A DNA stretch of 64,000 nucleotides, taken from contig NC_092628.1 of NCBI RefSeq assembly GCF_039555335.1, positions 36,292,965 to 36,356,964 of the forward strand, written 5' to 3'. Below, in pieces: positions 1 to 13,400 of the stretch. Numbering within the stretch: the stretch's first letter is position 1; each line of letters begins with the position of its first letter. The position numbers and the translations under genes were made by a program. This stretch comes from Amphiura filiformis (Eukaryota > Echinodermata > Ophiuroidea > Amphilepidida > Amphiuridae). The notes below the pieces were generated by a model. The model worked only from the letters and a program-made list of their open reading frames with translations. It searched no databases and was not told the DNA's origin.

Positions 1-1413
1 CCGTTTCTCAGTCCATGACTGAGTAGTAGATTTCTTAACAGCACTGTTTATGATAAATGTAGTAAACTGATCACTTTGATATTCATTGATGAAACAACAC
101 AATAGCAAGGTAAGTTGAATCACTGCCATAATAGAGATGAAGTGTCCTTGAGGAGGATTACTCTGGGCATGCATGGTCACCCAATATGATGAGCAATTCC
201 AGGCTCTGTTGTATACATGTGTATAGCCTATACATGTATATTACTGTATTATAGTCTCAAAGTTATACAAGAGTACATAAAAACGCTAAAAAACTCACAA
301 ATCCACTTGTAAATATCACATATAAAATGTCCAGTAGATGCTAGATGTTATAGTGAGCAACTGGTTCCAAAATTAGTTCAAAATTCCATTCAGAAACAGC
401 ACAGAAACAAAAAACAATGAGGAGGTGTGAGAGCTGTTGTACTACACGCTCAATCACTAGCTAATGTTTTGATATTAGAAGGGCAAGTCACATATCGGCC
501 CCATGTATTTTTAGTGGTGCTTATACCTGGGCCAGATTTGACTGTTTAGAGCGTGGTACCATACAATTTATTGTTGGTGGAGTTTTTATCCCAGAGTTCA
601 TAAGGGGAACTATGCTGACTGGCTAGCTAACTGGGAGACCATAGAAACTATTTATTTATTTTATTTATAACATTCGGCCAAAGCCAGGCTAATCCCAATA
701 GTGCTCAGAGGCTACTAAATTTAAGGGACGCCATCCGGATATGACCGGACAGGGACATGGGAAGAGGTCCGATTTTAGATGCAGGAGGAAAACTGGAGCA
801 CCCGGAGAAAAACCTGCGAGGACGAGCATGGATCGGCAACCAAACTCACATGTGGTGCCGCGAGGAATTGAACCCGGGCCACAGTGGTGAGAAGACCACT
901 ACACTAACCGGCCTCTCAAACTAAGTGCAATAATGAATTAACTTGGGGACTTGGTAGGGTGATAAAAAAGAGTAAATGACATAAAGAGTGTATCATGCTT
1001 ATGTAAAGCAGATAATATTATTATTGTTATGAAGTTTAGCTTGTACAATAATGTACGCTGCCTATACGAGCTGCCCTTTATTCCATGTATGATGCACCAT
1101 TCTGAAAATAATCAAATTGAAACTTGAACACAATCATCCATTAAAAGCCACTTACTGCACTACACTGCAGATGGAGCAAACTACCAAAATGATCAGACAC
1201 CCTTTATTGACCATTATTAAGTCGCTTTAGCTCAAATACCATAATTCGACATGTTGACATGTTTAAAAGAGAAATGAAAATGTCTTGGTACTGACCAAAG
1301 TTTAATGTTATTATGTTGTGATGAAATATGTATGTTGTAAATGTGGGGGTGCCAATCAGAAACTCCTCTGTAAAAAAAGAGTTTTGTTTCTCTGTGGTTT
1401 GTAACTTATACAG
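1..1413. other. Intron of IFT54, no exon seen
   Basis: Sequence before the first visible exon. I found no open stretch resembling the N-terminal calponin-homology-like domain of IFT54, so the preceding exon should lie left of the window. It contains one reversed SINE (657-917) and otherwise anonymous AT-rich DNA. Confidence 0.6.
657..917 (-). mobile_element. tRNA-derived SINE, minus strand
   Basis: Read on the minus strand, a tRNA-like head (GGCCGGTTAGTGTAGTGG, then a B-box-like GGGTTCAATTCC) is followed by a body with CTCGCAGGTTTTTCTCCGGG and a Pro-rich-looking CTCCAGTTTTCCTCCTG. The same body follows the tRNA-like head of the SINE at 12696. The AT-rich tail is at the low-coordinate end. 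Family name not recognised. Confidence 0.75.
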
Positions 1414-4400
1414 ATGGATAGTACAGATGCAGTAAGAAAAGTACTTAATGGAGAGAAACCAGGCTCAGGGAAACCTCCAAAACCTCACAAAGATGAAGAA
1501 AAAGGAAAAGATAGGCACAGTGAGGATAAACATAAACGAGACAAGGAAAATAGGGTAAGAGTTGTTGTCGCCCAACACTAGAGCTCATTACTAAATAATC
1601 ATATCATTAAAAGACTTTTGTGTGACCTGCTACCACAAAATGTGCGTAAAGTCGCAAATGGTAATGGTAAATGTCCTGGATGCTGCATTAGTGTTCTTTG
1701 TTTCACATACACCTGTTCGAGCCAACTGTATGTCATTTGTGAATGGGTGCCATTCACAAAGGATATTCTACTGGCTTGTGCATATATGTGCAACAAAAAA
1801 TCAGCAGCCAGGATGTCTCAAAACTACCAACTTGGGACTTCACACTCATTTAGTGATTGCAGGTCACATTTAGGTAGGCCCTATGCCCTGTTTGCTCATG
1901 TAATATGAAAAATATCACTGAAAATAGTTGGCACACTTGACACTCCGGCTAACTCTGCCCTGTACCACCCCAATCTTTTAATGTTGGAAGGCTTCATGGG
2001 CCTGACCACAACATGGTTTTGTCCAACATTGAATTGGGGGATTGGGGCAGAGATTCATCAGAAGACAGCCAAAGTGTGCCAACATTGTTATAGCTGATTG
2101 TGGTTAAAGGTTGTGCACATGAGGTCCAATTCATTACACATAAATTATAAAAGGTTATATAAAGACTATTGTGCCCATATAATTACCATGTGTTCATTGT
2201 GTTGCATATTTGTGTTCATTGGTGATCTACATTATACCTGGTTATCATTTAAGTAACAAAACTAAATGTTGGTATTGACAGGAAAAGAAAAGCAGCTCAA
2301 ACCGGGAAAGGAGTTCAAGTAGAGACAAGGAGAAAGACAGACAAAAAGATCGCAGCAAGGATCGGGACAAAGAGCGCAATAGAGAAAAGGACAAAAATCG
2401 TGAAAGAAGTAAAGATAGAGACCGGGAGAAAGACAAGAGCAGGGACAAGGAGCGAAGTAAAGATAAAGAAAGGACAAGAGACAAAGACAAACATAGAGAT
2501 AAAGATACACATAGAAAAGGATAGAAGTAAAGACAGAAATAAAGAAAAGGAAAATGGTCATGAGCCAGAGCAAGACAAAGACAAGGAAAAAGAGAAGGAC
2601 AGAGAAAGGCGAGAAAGACGGGTACGTATAAAGAAACAAGTTTATGATTAATAGTTATCAGTATAAAATATTAGATGGGAAACATGGGTTATATTTTAGG
2701 TAGGTGAGTGTATGTGTTACTTGTTTCTTCTGCTCTGTACTACATGTAGTAGTTTTTGTTACAGATATTTATTACAAATGCTACTATTAAATAAAAGGGA
2801 TTATTCATTATTTGAAGCATAATTAAGTTCTCACGTACAACAGTGTTAAAATGAGATTGCAATGTTAAATCATTTATCATGTATCACAGAAAAGAAAAGA
2901 TGAAGAAGAGGCCAAAAGAAAAGAACAGGAGGAGCAGCAACAACCAAATGAAAATCATGAAGGAGACGAAGAGGTGTGTATGAACAGGGACTGGAAACGT
3001 ATTATTGATAGCTATTGTGAAGCTATTGTTATCAGATTATCTTTTACGACCTTCGATTGTATGCGAGTTGCGCCAAGGGCGCGATTTTTGAATTTTATTA
3101 TTTACTCATGTTGCCCTACAAAATATCAAAAACACATCAAAATATTTCAATATCTTAACAATGACTTGGGTGCAGGGGTGTCTATTCTTCCATTATTCAT
3201 TGCAAAAGATTATGGTCTTCTGTTAAAAGGGCATTTCGTGATCCACAACCTCATCCCCCCACTTTTCTCAAAAAAAGTTGAGATTTTTATATCACTGGAA
3301 ACCTCTGACTACATAATGTTTATGTACAAAATATTTCTTGCAGATTAATTCGTTTAGCAAAGATATCGTGAAATTTGAATTTTTTTCTGGTGCACCAGAA
3401 CGAAATTACAACGCATTGTCTATGGAGCAGTGTAATACACATAATCATGCATAACTCGCGAACGCAAAATTAGAATCAACAGAAATTTTGGGAATAGGTT
3501 TTTTCGTGGATATCTAATGAAAATGACATAAATAGAGGATGCTAGGATCACAAAATACTCCTTTAAGTCAAAGAAGTCTGCTTCACCTCAGTCTTTTTTT
3601 ACTCATAATATTAATAATAACACCATTACCAATCCTGCTGAGATTGCACAAATTTGTGCCTCCCATTTTAAAGACAACTTCACTGCTGATAAGTCTGTTT
3701 TTGACCCAAATGATGTGATTGACACATGTTGCTGACCATCCTGGTATGTTGTTACTTTCAACCAAGTATGGATGGTGCATGCAGACGTGCTGGAAATTCT
3801 TTCCAAACTAGACAGTTCCAAGTTTCCAGGCCCTTATGATGGCATCACTTTCTCTATTCCTGTAATTGGTAACTTTCTTGCTAGAATTTTCAACCTTTCT
3901 GTGGACTCAGGAACTTATCCCAAGGACTGGAAAAGGGGAATGTTGTGCCTATTTACAAAAAGGGTCCCAAGGATGATTTTAGAAACTACCTGCCCATTTC
4001 TTTGTGGTCTACAGTGGGAGAAGTTATCCAGATGATTGATGCCAATAGACTGCAGTCGCACCTGTGAATACATGGTCTTGTTACAGGTGGCTCAACACTG
4101 TTTCAGATATGACCATTTTAGCTTCAAAATTACCAATTTTTTGCCTGACAGATTGTACTCTAACCTTCAATGTCAACAAAACAATTTATGCCACTGATGG
4201 TTCAGTATGTTTATGCGTGATTTTGTTTCTGTTACATTTATAATCAAACCGGATGGCTTGTTTTCTTTAAAAGTGTGATGATACAGAGGTAGGACACATA
4301 ATGTGTGGGGTGGGTTGGGTATGCTTGATTTGTTTTTCAGCACCAGAGTTTGCCGTTTGGGATATATAGATTTTCCACTTTGCACAAATGATTTGAACAT

Positions 4401-7400
4401 TCAGATTTCACATTGCTGCAACTTGTAGAACCTTTTGAGAGTTACGATTACTTGAATATTTTGCCTATGCCATACAATTAATAGTTCTTCAATGAGCTCC
4501 TTTTGTGTGTGCATTTGAAAAGTTAAGTGTCAAATTCTAAACCTGGTATAGGTTCCATAAATTAATTGATACATGATGTGCACAACAGTTTTGTCAATGT
4601 CATCTTTGCTGTGCCTTTTCAAATATTCTGTCAATAAAAGTTCCCTTTATTTTACATGCAGTAGCTATTATTAATGCTGAATAGCCTAGTTGAAGTATAT
4701 GAGGCAACCTGATATCATTTCTACTAAATCTGTTTTAAGCAGGGAATTAGAAGTATGCACTGCTTGAAGTGATGTGAAATACATGCATGTATGAGTGAGC
4801 ACAGTGAAATTAGGTTGACAGAGAGTGTAGAGCACTACATGGCGAGTCATAATGAATGATAAAAAACTTCTTTCTTTCTTTCCTCTTTCCTTTTCTTTTC
4901 TTTTCTTTTCTTTTCTTTTCTTTTCTTTTCTTTTCTTTTCTTTTCTTTTCTTTTCTTTTCTTTTCTTTTCTTTTCTTTCTTTTTTTCTCTTCTCTTCTCC
5001 TCTCCTCTCCTCTCCTCTCCTTTCCTTTCCTTTCCTTTCCTTCCCATTCCCATTCCCCTTCCCCTTCCCCTTCCCCTTTCCTTTTCTTTTCTCTCTTTCT
5101 TCCTTCCTTCCCTAATTGCTCACTTATCTGTTGGCAAATGAGAGTTGGAGTTGGAAACACATCAAGCAAGTTGTAATATGGATGTTACACTTGCACAGTT
5201 ACATGTACATGCAACATATTACTTGACTGAATTGTCCGTGAAGTCTCACCCAAAGGCATTCAGCAAATCTTTATAGTCATACCAATTTCTCAGGATTTTG
5301 TCTGATTGTAAAAAAAAAGTATAGGAACAAGATGATTGTCAGGATTTTTAATCATCTCGCAGGATTTTTCATGTATTTTACACCCCTGTCAATGTCATAC
5401 GTTCATGAAAGTATTTTAAAGATATCTTGGCAAATTGAAATGCTCGTAAGCAAGTTGTAAACCACAGCAACTGGTCTAACCGCAGCTAGGTAATTAGATC
5501 AAAAAGTGCAGTGCAAGCCTTGGTTGAGGACATGGTTTTCCCAATATCTCAGTCAATGCAGAAGTATTTACCAATAAATATATATTTATTCCTTTTATTC
5601 TTGCAGGACATGAGACCACCAACACAAGAGGTATTAATTAATCCAAGATTTATAACATTAGTTTACTGCTGACATTACTAACCAACATCATTCCGTTTTC
5701 CAGCAATATTATTGGCATTTTATTCATATAGATTACAGATTTGATACAGATTTGTGTGATTCCGAAATGTTTGAATCAAGCAAAAGGATATAGGAGTGTA
5801 TTTGCTCTAGCACAACCTTTAATTTTTAAACTCATTTCTTCTAGAACTTACAGGTAACATAACATCACAAAACTTCAAAGTGTAATCTTTTCATTATTAA
5901 CTTAAAACTTTTGCATGCACCTACTTTTTCATGTAACATGTCTCTGTGTGTGGGTGGTTGTGGTGGGGTATGTGTGTGTACATACATGGGTGGGTGCATT
6001 GTATATAGTGCCAAACTTGGACACACATCCAATTCTTAAAGCCTTAATGTACGATCTTTTTAAATTTTTAGATTTTTCTAGCTTCCAAAATGATTATGCA
6101 ATCATTATGAAAGTTCCCAATACATTTGGACGCGAAAAACATTGGGAATTTGCAAAGAAACAACATCATAAACTTTACCTCTATCACTCGAAATATCTCG
6201 CACTATTTGGATTAGGACGGCGAGTGTGGCCTCAGAGTTAGTCTCCTACGCAGCCGGTTTGGTTGCGCTCCCTCCACATGTGGAGGGAGCGCAACAAGAA
6301 CGGTCCACAGTTTGCTGCTGTTTGATCAGGTGTGTCACTTTCAGATTGTGAAAGTTATGTCTTCATTGTAAGGATTTTTATCCAACAGCCATTTTTGATA
6401 TCAGGAACATATTTGTATATGTGTTGGTTCTTTATAACATAACATAACATAACATAACATAACATAACATGTTTTTGTTCACACCATTTAAACAAAAAAT
6501 ATCTTTGGCATTAAATTTCACTGGGGTAATGAGAAAAAGAAGAGCTTTCGTCTGATACCAAATTGCAGTTTTGATGAAGAAAAATGAGGGCAAAAGCTGT
6601 TGATTGAGTCAAGGACTTTTAAACTTACCTAAGATTAAAAAAAAAAGTACAATGGACTTCAGTAGATCCAATAGATATCAAAAAAGACAATTTCCACCGC
6701 AAATAGTGTGCTCGCGCAAAAAGTCCACCCTTACATTCCTTCAAGGACCTTAATCAGGTTGTTTGGAAATACCATTTGTAAATACAACGCCCTGGGTGTT
6801 TTATTAGAGCAAATACAGATTTAAAATACAACAATAAAGTCATGCAGCTACATTATGTTTTAAATATAAAATAAACATAGGATTAATTTTGGTTTTTTTT
6901 TTTAAACTAATGTCCAAAATCCTAGTATACTGAAATCATCACTTATGTTTCTGATCATACTAACACACATTCTGTGCACTGTCCATACGTTGTAAAATTG
7001 GTTTGCATTTCCTATTAAGGACTTCAGGACTAGCTAACTGCTATTCACCTCATGTGTGAGCCAAACTGTAGCCTTGCTGCGGCAGACTTTTATTAAACAT
7101 AAATACTGTAAACTATTCCTATTTTGTTGTACACTCTGTAGGATGATGGCTCTTCTAGCAATCGTATTCAAAGACCATCATCAGCTAAAGGTCAGAGAAG
7201 ACGACCCACCAAAGATAACGAAGGTAAGCTTACATTGGTGCATGTCACTCCTAAACTCTCTAAGATATTTTTGTATTGCAATATTTATTTTAAGTAATTG
7301 GTGGTCTACAATCATTAAATTCATTTCATTTCTGAGTGTACATATGAATAACAAGTGACTGATATAGTATACAAATATTGACTGCTATGAGGGGCATGGT

Positions 7401-10400
7401 TAAAATTATAAGCCCAAGGTGATCTCAAAACCATGACTATAATTTTAACCATGGCCCGAATAAGAAGCAGTCAATATTTGTTATATACTAAATCTTAAGA
7501 TTCTTGTCATCTGTTTGGTTAAAAGCATCGATTTTGGGAAGAGAAATGACTAGTTTCAATGCGAATGGTACAGATAACAATCTGCGATTTCTGCGTAATT
7601 ATAGCGCACAAAAACATTAACGTGTGCGTAATATCATTTTCCGCTGGGAACAAAGCATATGCAGAACTATGCACGGGGCATAGTTACATTTGCGGGCATA
7701 GTGTGCGGGCATAGTCAAAACTATGCCCACGCTTTTAAACAATCAGATAGTGAGAATCTTAAGATGAGGTATATAATAGGTAATCAATCACAAGTTATGG
7801 TGACAGTTTGATAGTAGCAAAGCAGTGTGATCTTTGTAAAAATTCTGTTTTCAGGAGTCAGTTGTTTGAGAGGGTAAAGACAAAATATTGGAGGTGGGCA
7901 TCATTTTGGGTGTGTAATATTAATTTTGAAATTTTGTGTTTGCCAGGCCAATTTTCAATTTTACACTATTTTCCCCCCAAATTAAGGTGAAATTTTGTGT
8001 TTACTATGCCAATTTTCAATTTTACACTATTTGGCGGAATTAAGGGAGTTGAAATGTTCTTTTTTGGGGAGGGGGGATTGGTTTTAAGGGGATTTGAGAT
8101 TTTCTTTTGTGGGTGGTGTAAGCAAAACAACTCATTTGGGGGATTAAACCCGGCCAGCAAAGGTAACACTGCAAAGTCATAATTGTTATTGTCAAGTTTT
8201 CATATTCACTTGCTTCATTTGAAAAGTTGCAATGTGAACTACTGGATGTATTGTTCATATCATAATTTCTGTACATAATCACACACCCTTCATACTACTA
8301 CCCTATTTTCAAGAAGCAACTATGTACATAACTTATAATGTGTACTAAAGGGCAGAGAAAATAACCCAATGTGTTGGATATAATCAGGGTGGAAATAGCT
8401 AGAAACAATCCTCAATGTCACATTGATAGGTTAATGAACGTGTATTACTTGTTGGGAGAAAAATTTGACAAAATAATGCACGCGCGCTGATGTCACTAAA
8501 AATATTAGAAAACAGAACCAAATATAAATGCATCAACCCACCCAAAAAAGAATCAAACCTACGCGACGCTTGAACGTTGTGTGATTGCAAGCACTGCACG
8601 TAGTACGAAGAGTGCACAATATACACAATCAATGCATGGTTTGGATTTTTCTAACAATTGCTTTGATTGGTTCGTGCTATCTAAGAGTGTATGAATTTCA
8701 CATACTAAATATATAATATCTTGGCTGATTATTAAGACCAGAAACAGTTTACTACTAGGTTGACCAGTAATTAACTGTATTAATAAGCAAAATCCATATA
8801 TCAATTTGCATTTTAATTAGTAAGACATAACATGTTAGCTAGAACCCAGCCTATAGATGAATCCAATGAGCTAATTGATGGTCAGAATTCATTCTGCCAT
8901 TGCTGGGGTCCATTCGCACCAAACTGGTGTTGTGACTGCCCAATTGGGTGGATAAAAGCCACATCAGTCTTATATTGTATTGCGTTGTAAACTTTTATCA
9001 CACTTTTTTACTACGTGTAAGACAGGCAATGGGGTGCAGTTTAAAATCGCCACCCAGTCTGCATTATTTCACATTGCAGGTATGATGGACCCCATCAATG
9101 TCTGCCATTGAGGTGTAGGAAGCATGCGTGAATTTGGATCCATCTATAACATGATGTCATGTTGCATGATATAAGTGTCCATTATGGTACCCATTCTCCA
9201 TCCCCTTATTATTGTATACTTCACACATCCTGTGCACATTGCATGTCCGCACAACTAACACATTCAATATGTTTCCTTTTATGTGCTCCCATTTTCTTTT
9301 TCACTTGACTTATTATAAAGATACTGATAGTGATGATGATGCAGGTATGCTAGTATGTATATTGTATTGTGTAGTATATTGTAAGTGGTCTGTGTATTGG
9401 CTGAAGTTGATAAAGATGCTATAAAGTGTGTTCAGAAGGACACCAAAATCTTGTTAAATAGCTGTAATCACTGTGACAATCTATGCTTATATTGGCTGCA
9501 GGAGTTGTGTGCATTATGTTGCACTATTTTATCAAGATCTCATTCTTTGTTAGTTAAGTTTAGTACTGTTATTTTCTTCTGTGTTTGGATGTCTGCCCTA
9601 TAATTCTAAATTCCAAAGGGAATTGAGGATCATTGTTTAGCTGATGAAGTTTCTCAACTTTCTGGAACATTAAAAAGTGTAAACTCATAATTTCTCAAGC
9701 ATCAAGATTTGGACATATCAGACCTAGTTCTAAGTCCTTAAACTAAAGTTTGTTCGGTTTATATAAAGCGGAAATTATTCGGCTTTTGTTACTGGGCGCG
9801 TCAATAAAGTCCCAACTCATACTCGCGTAAATTCACATTTATAAGCGTGCGCTAGTCACGCATTACGCGACGCAGACCTAGCGTAAGCATTACGCCCAAG
9901 TTGGCCCAACTCCGTGCACGCCATTCTATATCAATATACAGTGTTATGAGTCTTACTTTTTCGGTCTTATATAAGCCAAACTTTAAAACCTGCAGTTTGC
10001 ATTAGAATTTTTGCAGCTTTGAGATCGATGTATTTCTCTGCCACACTAGCACTTATTTGTTTCTCTTGCTCATAGCTATGAGTAAATCATATCAATAGGC
10101 AAAATATCCCTGCCAGTGTCACTACAAGTGCAGTACTAGTACCATATAACTGTGCCATTGTAACTTATTTGTGTGTTTAGTTAGATGCTGCGCTGGCTTA
10201 TTTTCGTAATAAGAAAAACAACATTTTGGGCATTCTGAAAACTGATGTGAGACACAGACCTGAAACATTTCCATGTTTACGCAGAATTCCACATTTTTCA
10301 ATCACCGAAAACGTGGAATCCACGTTTCATTTCCTTCATAGAATCTAAAAATCTGTGTTTTGTTTAGATGTGTTAATAAAATCTGCACTGTGATGTCTTT

Positions 10401-13400
10401 TTTAAAAGAATTTATTGTGTGGAATATTAGTTCAATGTTCAAACAAATTGCTGACATTACTAGCTCTATACACCACATACCCAATAAACTTGTCATGTAG
10501 TATTGTCAGCATTGTGGAAAATTACGGCACTCGCTGCAGGAATGTGCAGATTATTTGTGTCAAGATGGAATTGAAAGGACATTCTGGAAAGATTTGTGAT
10601 TATGGGCCAGAGAATTAAAACCTTGGTTTCAGGTCTTGGTTCCTAGTTTTGCTTTATTATACTGAATACTGAATTACTGAGTTAATACTGAATTTTCAAG
10701 AAAATAGTCACAATGTAATTCCTACTTACAAAGCTTTTGCAACCCACCAACCCTCTGATTAAAGCCATATTGTAACATTTGCTGAGGAAGGCGCCCTCAC
10801 TGAATTTTTAAAATTCCTTTTTTACACGATTAAATTGTGCTTTATTAAACCAATATACCCTGCAAAAATCAAGACTCCAAGATTTTGAATAAAATGCCGG
10901 AACCGGCGCTTTATTATTACGATGGAATTATTAGTCGAACGCATACACGATGTTCATAACACACAGTACGTACATGGCGTGCGGGACGGTGATATACACA
11001 ACAAAGGGTCGTACCACAACACGACCGAAGGAGTGATACGTATTGGCGACATGTGCGCTGATAGTAAATTCCAATTTTCTTTGCTTTGCCGTAGTTGTTC
11101 GGCTCAAAAATAAAAGGGGATATATCTTGACAGTAAAAGCTAACATTTTATGGCAAAGAAATGCTAATCTATTTTGTTTGAAAATGTTATAATATGGCTT
11201 TAAGAGGCTAGGAAATGATACCCTTGTTTGTATGCCTTTTCCTAATCGTGCCACACATGACAATATTTAGCCCATTTAATCTTGAAATGAGACTTTACAG
11301 TGTATGAAATTTTTAGCCTTTTTTCTATATGTGTACAATTGGCTTCTAGCTATCACATGATTACAGGCTATTAGGCTTTACTGATTGGTGAGCAAGGTCA
11401 CAGTACAATTGTTTACCAAGTCATATAAGGCTGAGCATAATAATGGAAAATTGAAAAATACCTCACAATACACTGGATATTTTCAGACAACTGATTTACT
11501 GCCAAATGAAACCAAGTCCCTATTCTGATTTTTGTATCAAGAAACCAGTAACCTCCATGCTTCATAGAATTTGAATACATATATCTACCCAGTAATGCTT
11601 ATATTTTCTGTCAATAATTGGAGCCCTAACAATGACATATTTTGAGATTTGTCTCTTCTCCCTGGTTTGTAAAAGTATAGGCCTATTTAGTATTTAAAAT
11701 AGGTGTCCATGTATGAGTAAGCATCTTATCAAGGCCTTATCTGCATGGTATAATTGAATATGATCTTTATTTAGCATGTTTAGAAAGCTATTTTGCACAC
11801 CATGATTATAGTTCATTAAAAGGCTTGGAAAAACAAAACAAATTTGTTTGTTGTAGGTGGCTTAAAAACATTATGCAAATTGAGGTGTTTGTTAGATTTA
11901 TTTTCCAGAGTCAGAATATAGTTTCATTATGCCTCAAATCACTTATTTATTGTCAAATCATTGCAGAATAGGTTAGTTATGAAAGTTAGAACAAATTACT
12001 ATACACCTGATTCATGAACTATGTTTTTTTTTGGGGTGCCCTCTACGGAGCTGGCCCAATATTGTCTTTTAATTGTGTTTTGCTTCAAATTTTGGTTTTG
12101 CTAGATTTACTTTGCGTTTGTTTTGTTTAAAAATATGTGCTTAGAATAAATAACGCAATTGATTTGGTCATGATTTTTTTACTATTTACTATTATATACC
12201 TCATGTAATAGATTCCTATCATCTAATTGGTTGAAATTGCAGTCATTGAATTAACTATGCCCTCAAAATGAACTATGGACCGGTCATGGAAATGAACTAT
12301 GGACCGGTCACGTGCGCCCCGATCAAACCGCGCAATCGCAACATCCACATCAGCTGCGCCTTGGGCCATAGCATGGTTTTGAGACCACCTTGGGCCTATA
12401 TATAATCTTAACCATGCCCCTCATAGCAGTCAATATTTGTATAATATGCACTGAATGCATGTAAATGTAGTTCTATATTATACAGCAGGAATTTACACTT
12501 GAAATACAAAATTAATGAACATCTATTATGCTAGAAACACATAAAATGCCATTGTAGGAGAGTAACAGAGCTCCTGCAATTTTCAAAAATGATGGCCTGA
12601 TGGCAATCCATGTATTCCAACCATTCAAGGTACCTATGAACTATGAATGCTTGTGGCGCTATTCAGAGGGCGTAATTTGACTTGTATAGTAAATTGTTAG
12701 ACATAGAGGGCCAGTTAAGCGCAGCGATGGTTCCCTCGCTTTGCACCACTGAGGTCCCGGGTTCAAGCCCGGCGCGCCCAGGACTCATGCACTTGGTTTA
12801 TCCCGATTCCATGCTCGCTCTCGCAGGTTTTCTCCGGGATCTCCGGTTTCCTCCTGTATCGCAAAAATCGGTGATTAGTTGTTTGGTTATCAAAAACTTC
12901 CTTCACCCAATGGAATTTGGGGAGCTGCACAGATAATTGGTGGATGTTACAATCTAAATGCGGATAGGTGTGCGCCCCGGCAGCAACCTAGTTGATGCGA
13001 TCTGATTGTGATGATTTACCATTGCAGCGAAATTACAGCGCTTTGAGTCCTCTAAGATCTGGAGAAAGGCGCTTTATAAATCCTAAATTTTTTATTTATA
13101 GACCTACAAATTAGTACATGTCAAACAGCCCTGAAAAAAGTAACTCTTTAAAAAAATAAAGATAAGTTACAGCACATTTGTAATGGTAGGGGAATATCAG
13201 ATACAAGATAATGTCAGCTGTTTTCAATTTTGTACCACACTTTGCAGCTGCATCCAATCTGGTTAACTTTGGTGTGCAGAGTACACTGTAATGCCCTTGT
13301 CATATTAAGCAATTGCAAGGAGCGTGACGCTGTGACATATCGCTTATTGCACTTTTCAAACACAATAGTGTCAAATTGCAAGCGGTTGACTTGAAAGCAA

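Noticed and set aside
2245..2639. Minus-strand Leu/Ser/Phe-rich frames
   Set aside because: Antisense shadow of the charged IFT54 exon 2.
2974..3348. 124-residue plus-strand open frame after an IFT54 exon
   Set aside because: Begins at a splice donor and runs into a TTAA MITE; composition is that of non-coding DNA.
4810..5176. Long Lys/Glu-rich (minus) and Phe/Ser-rich (plus) reading frames
   Set aside because: Translation of a (CTTTT)n microsatellite; no codon bias and no conserved residues.
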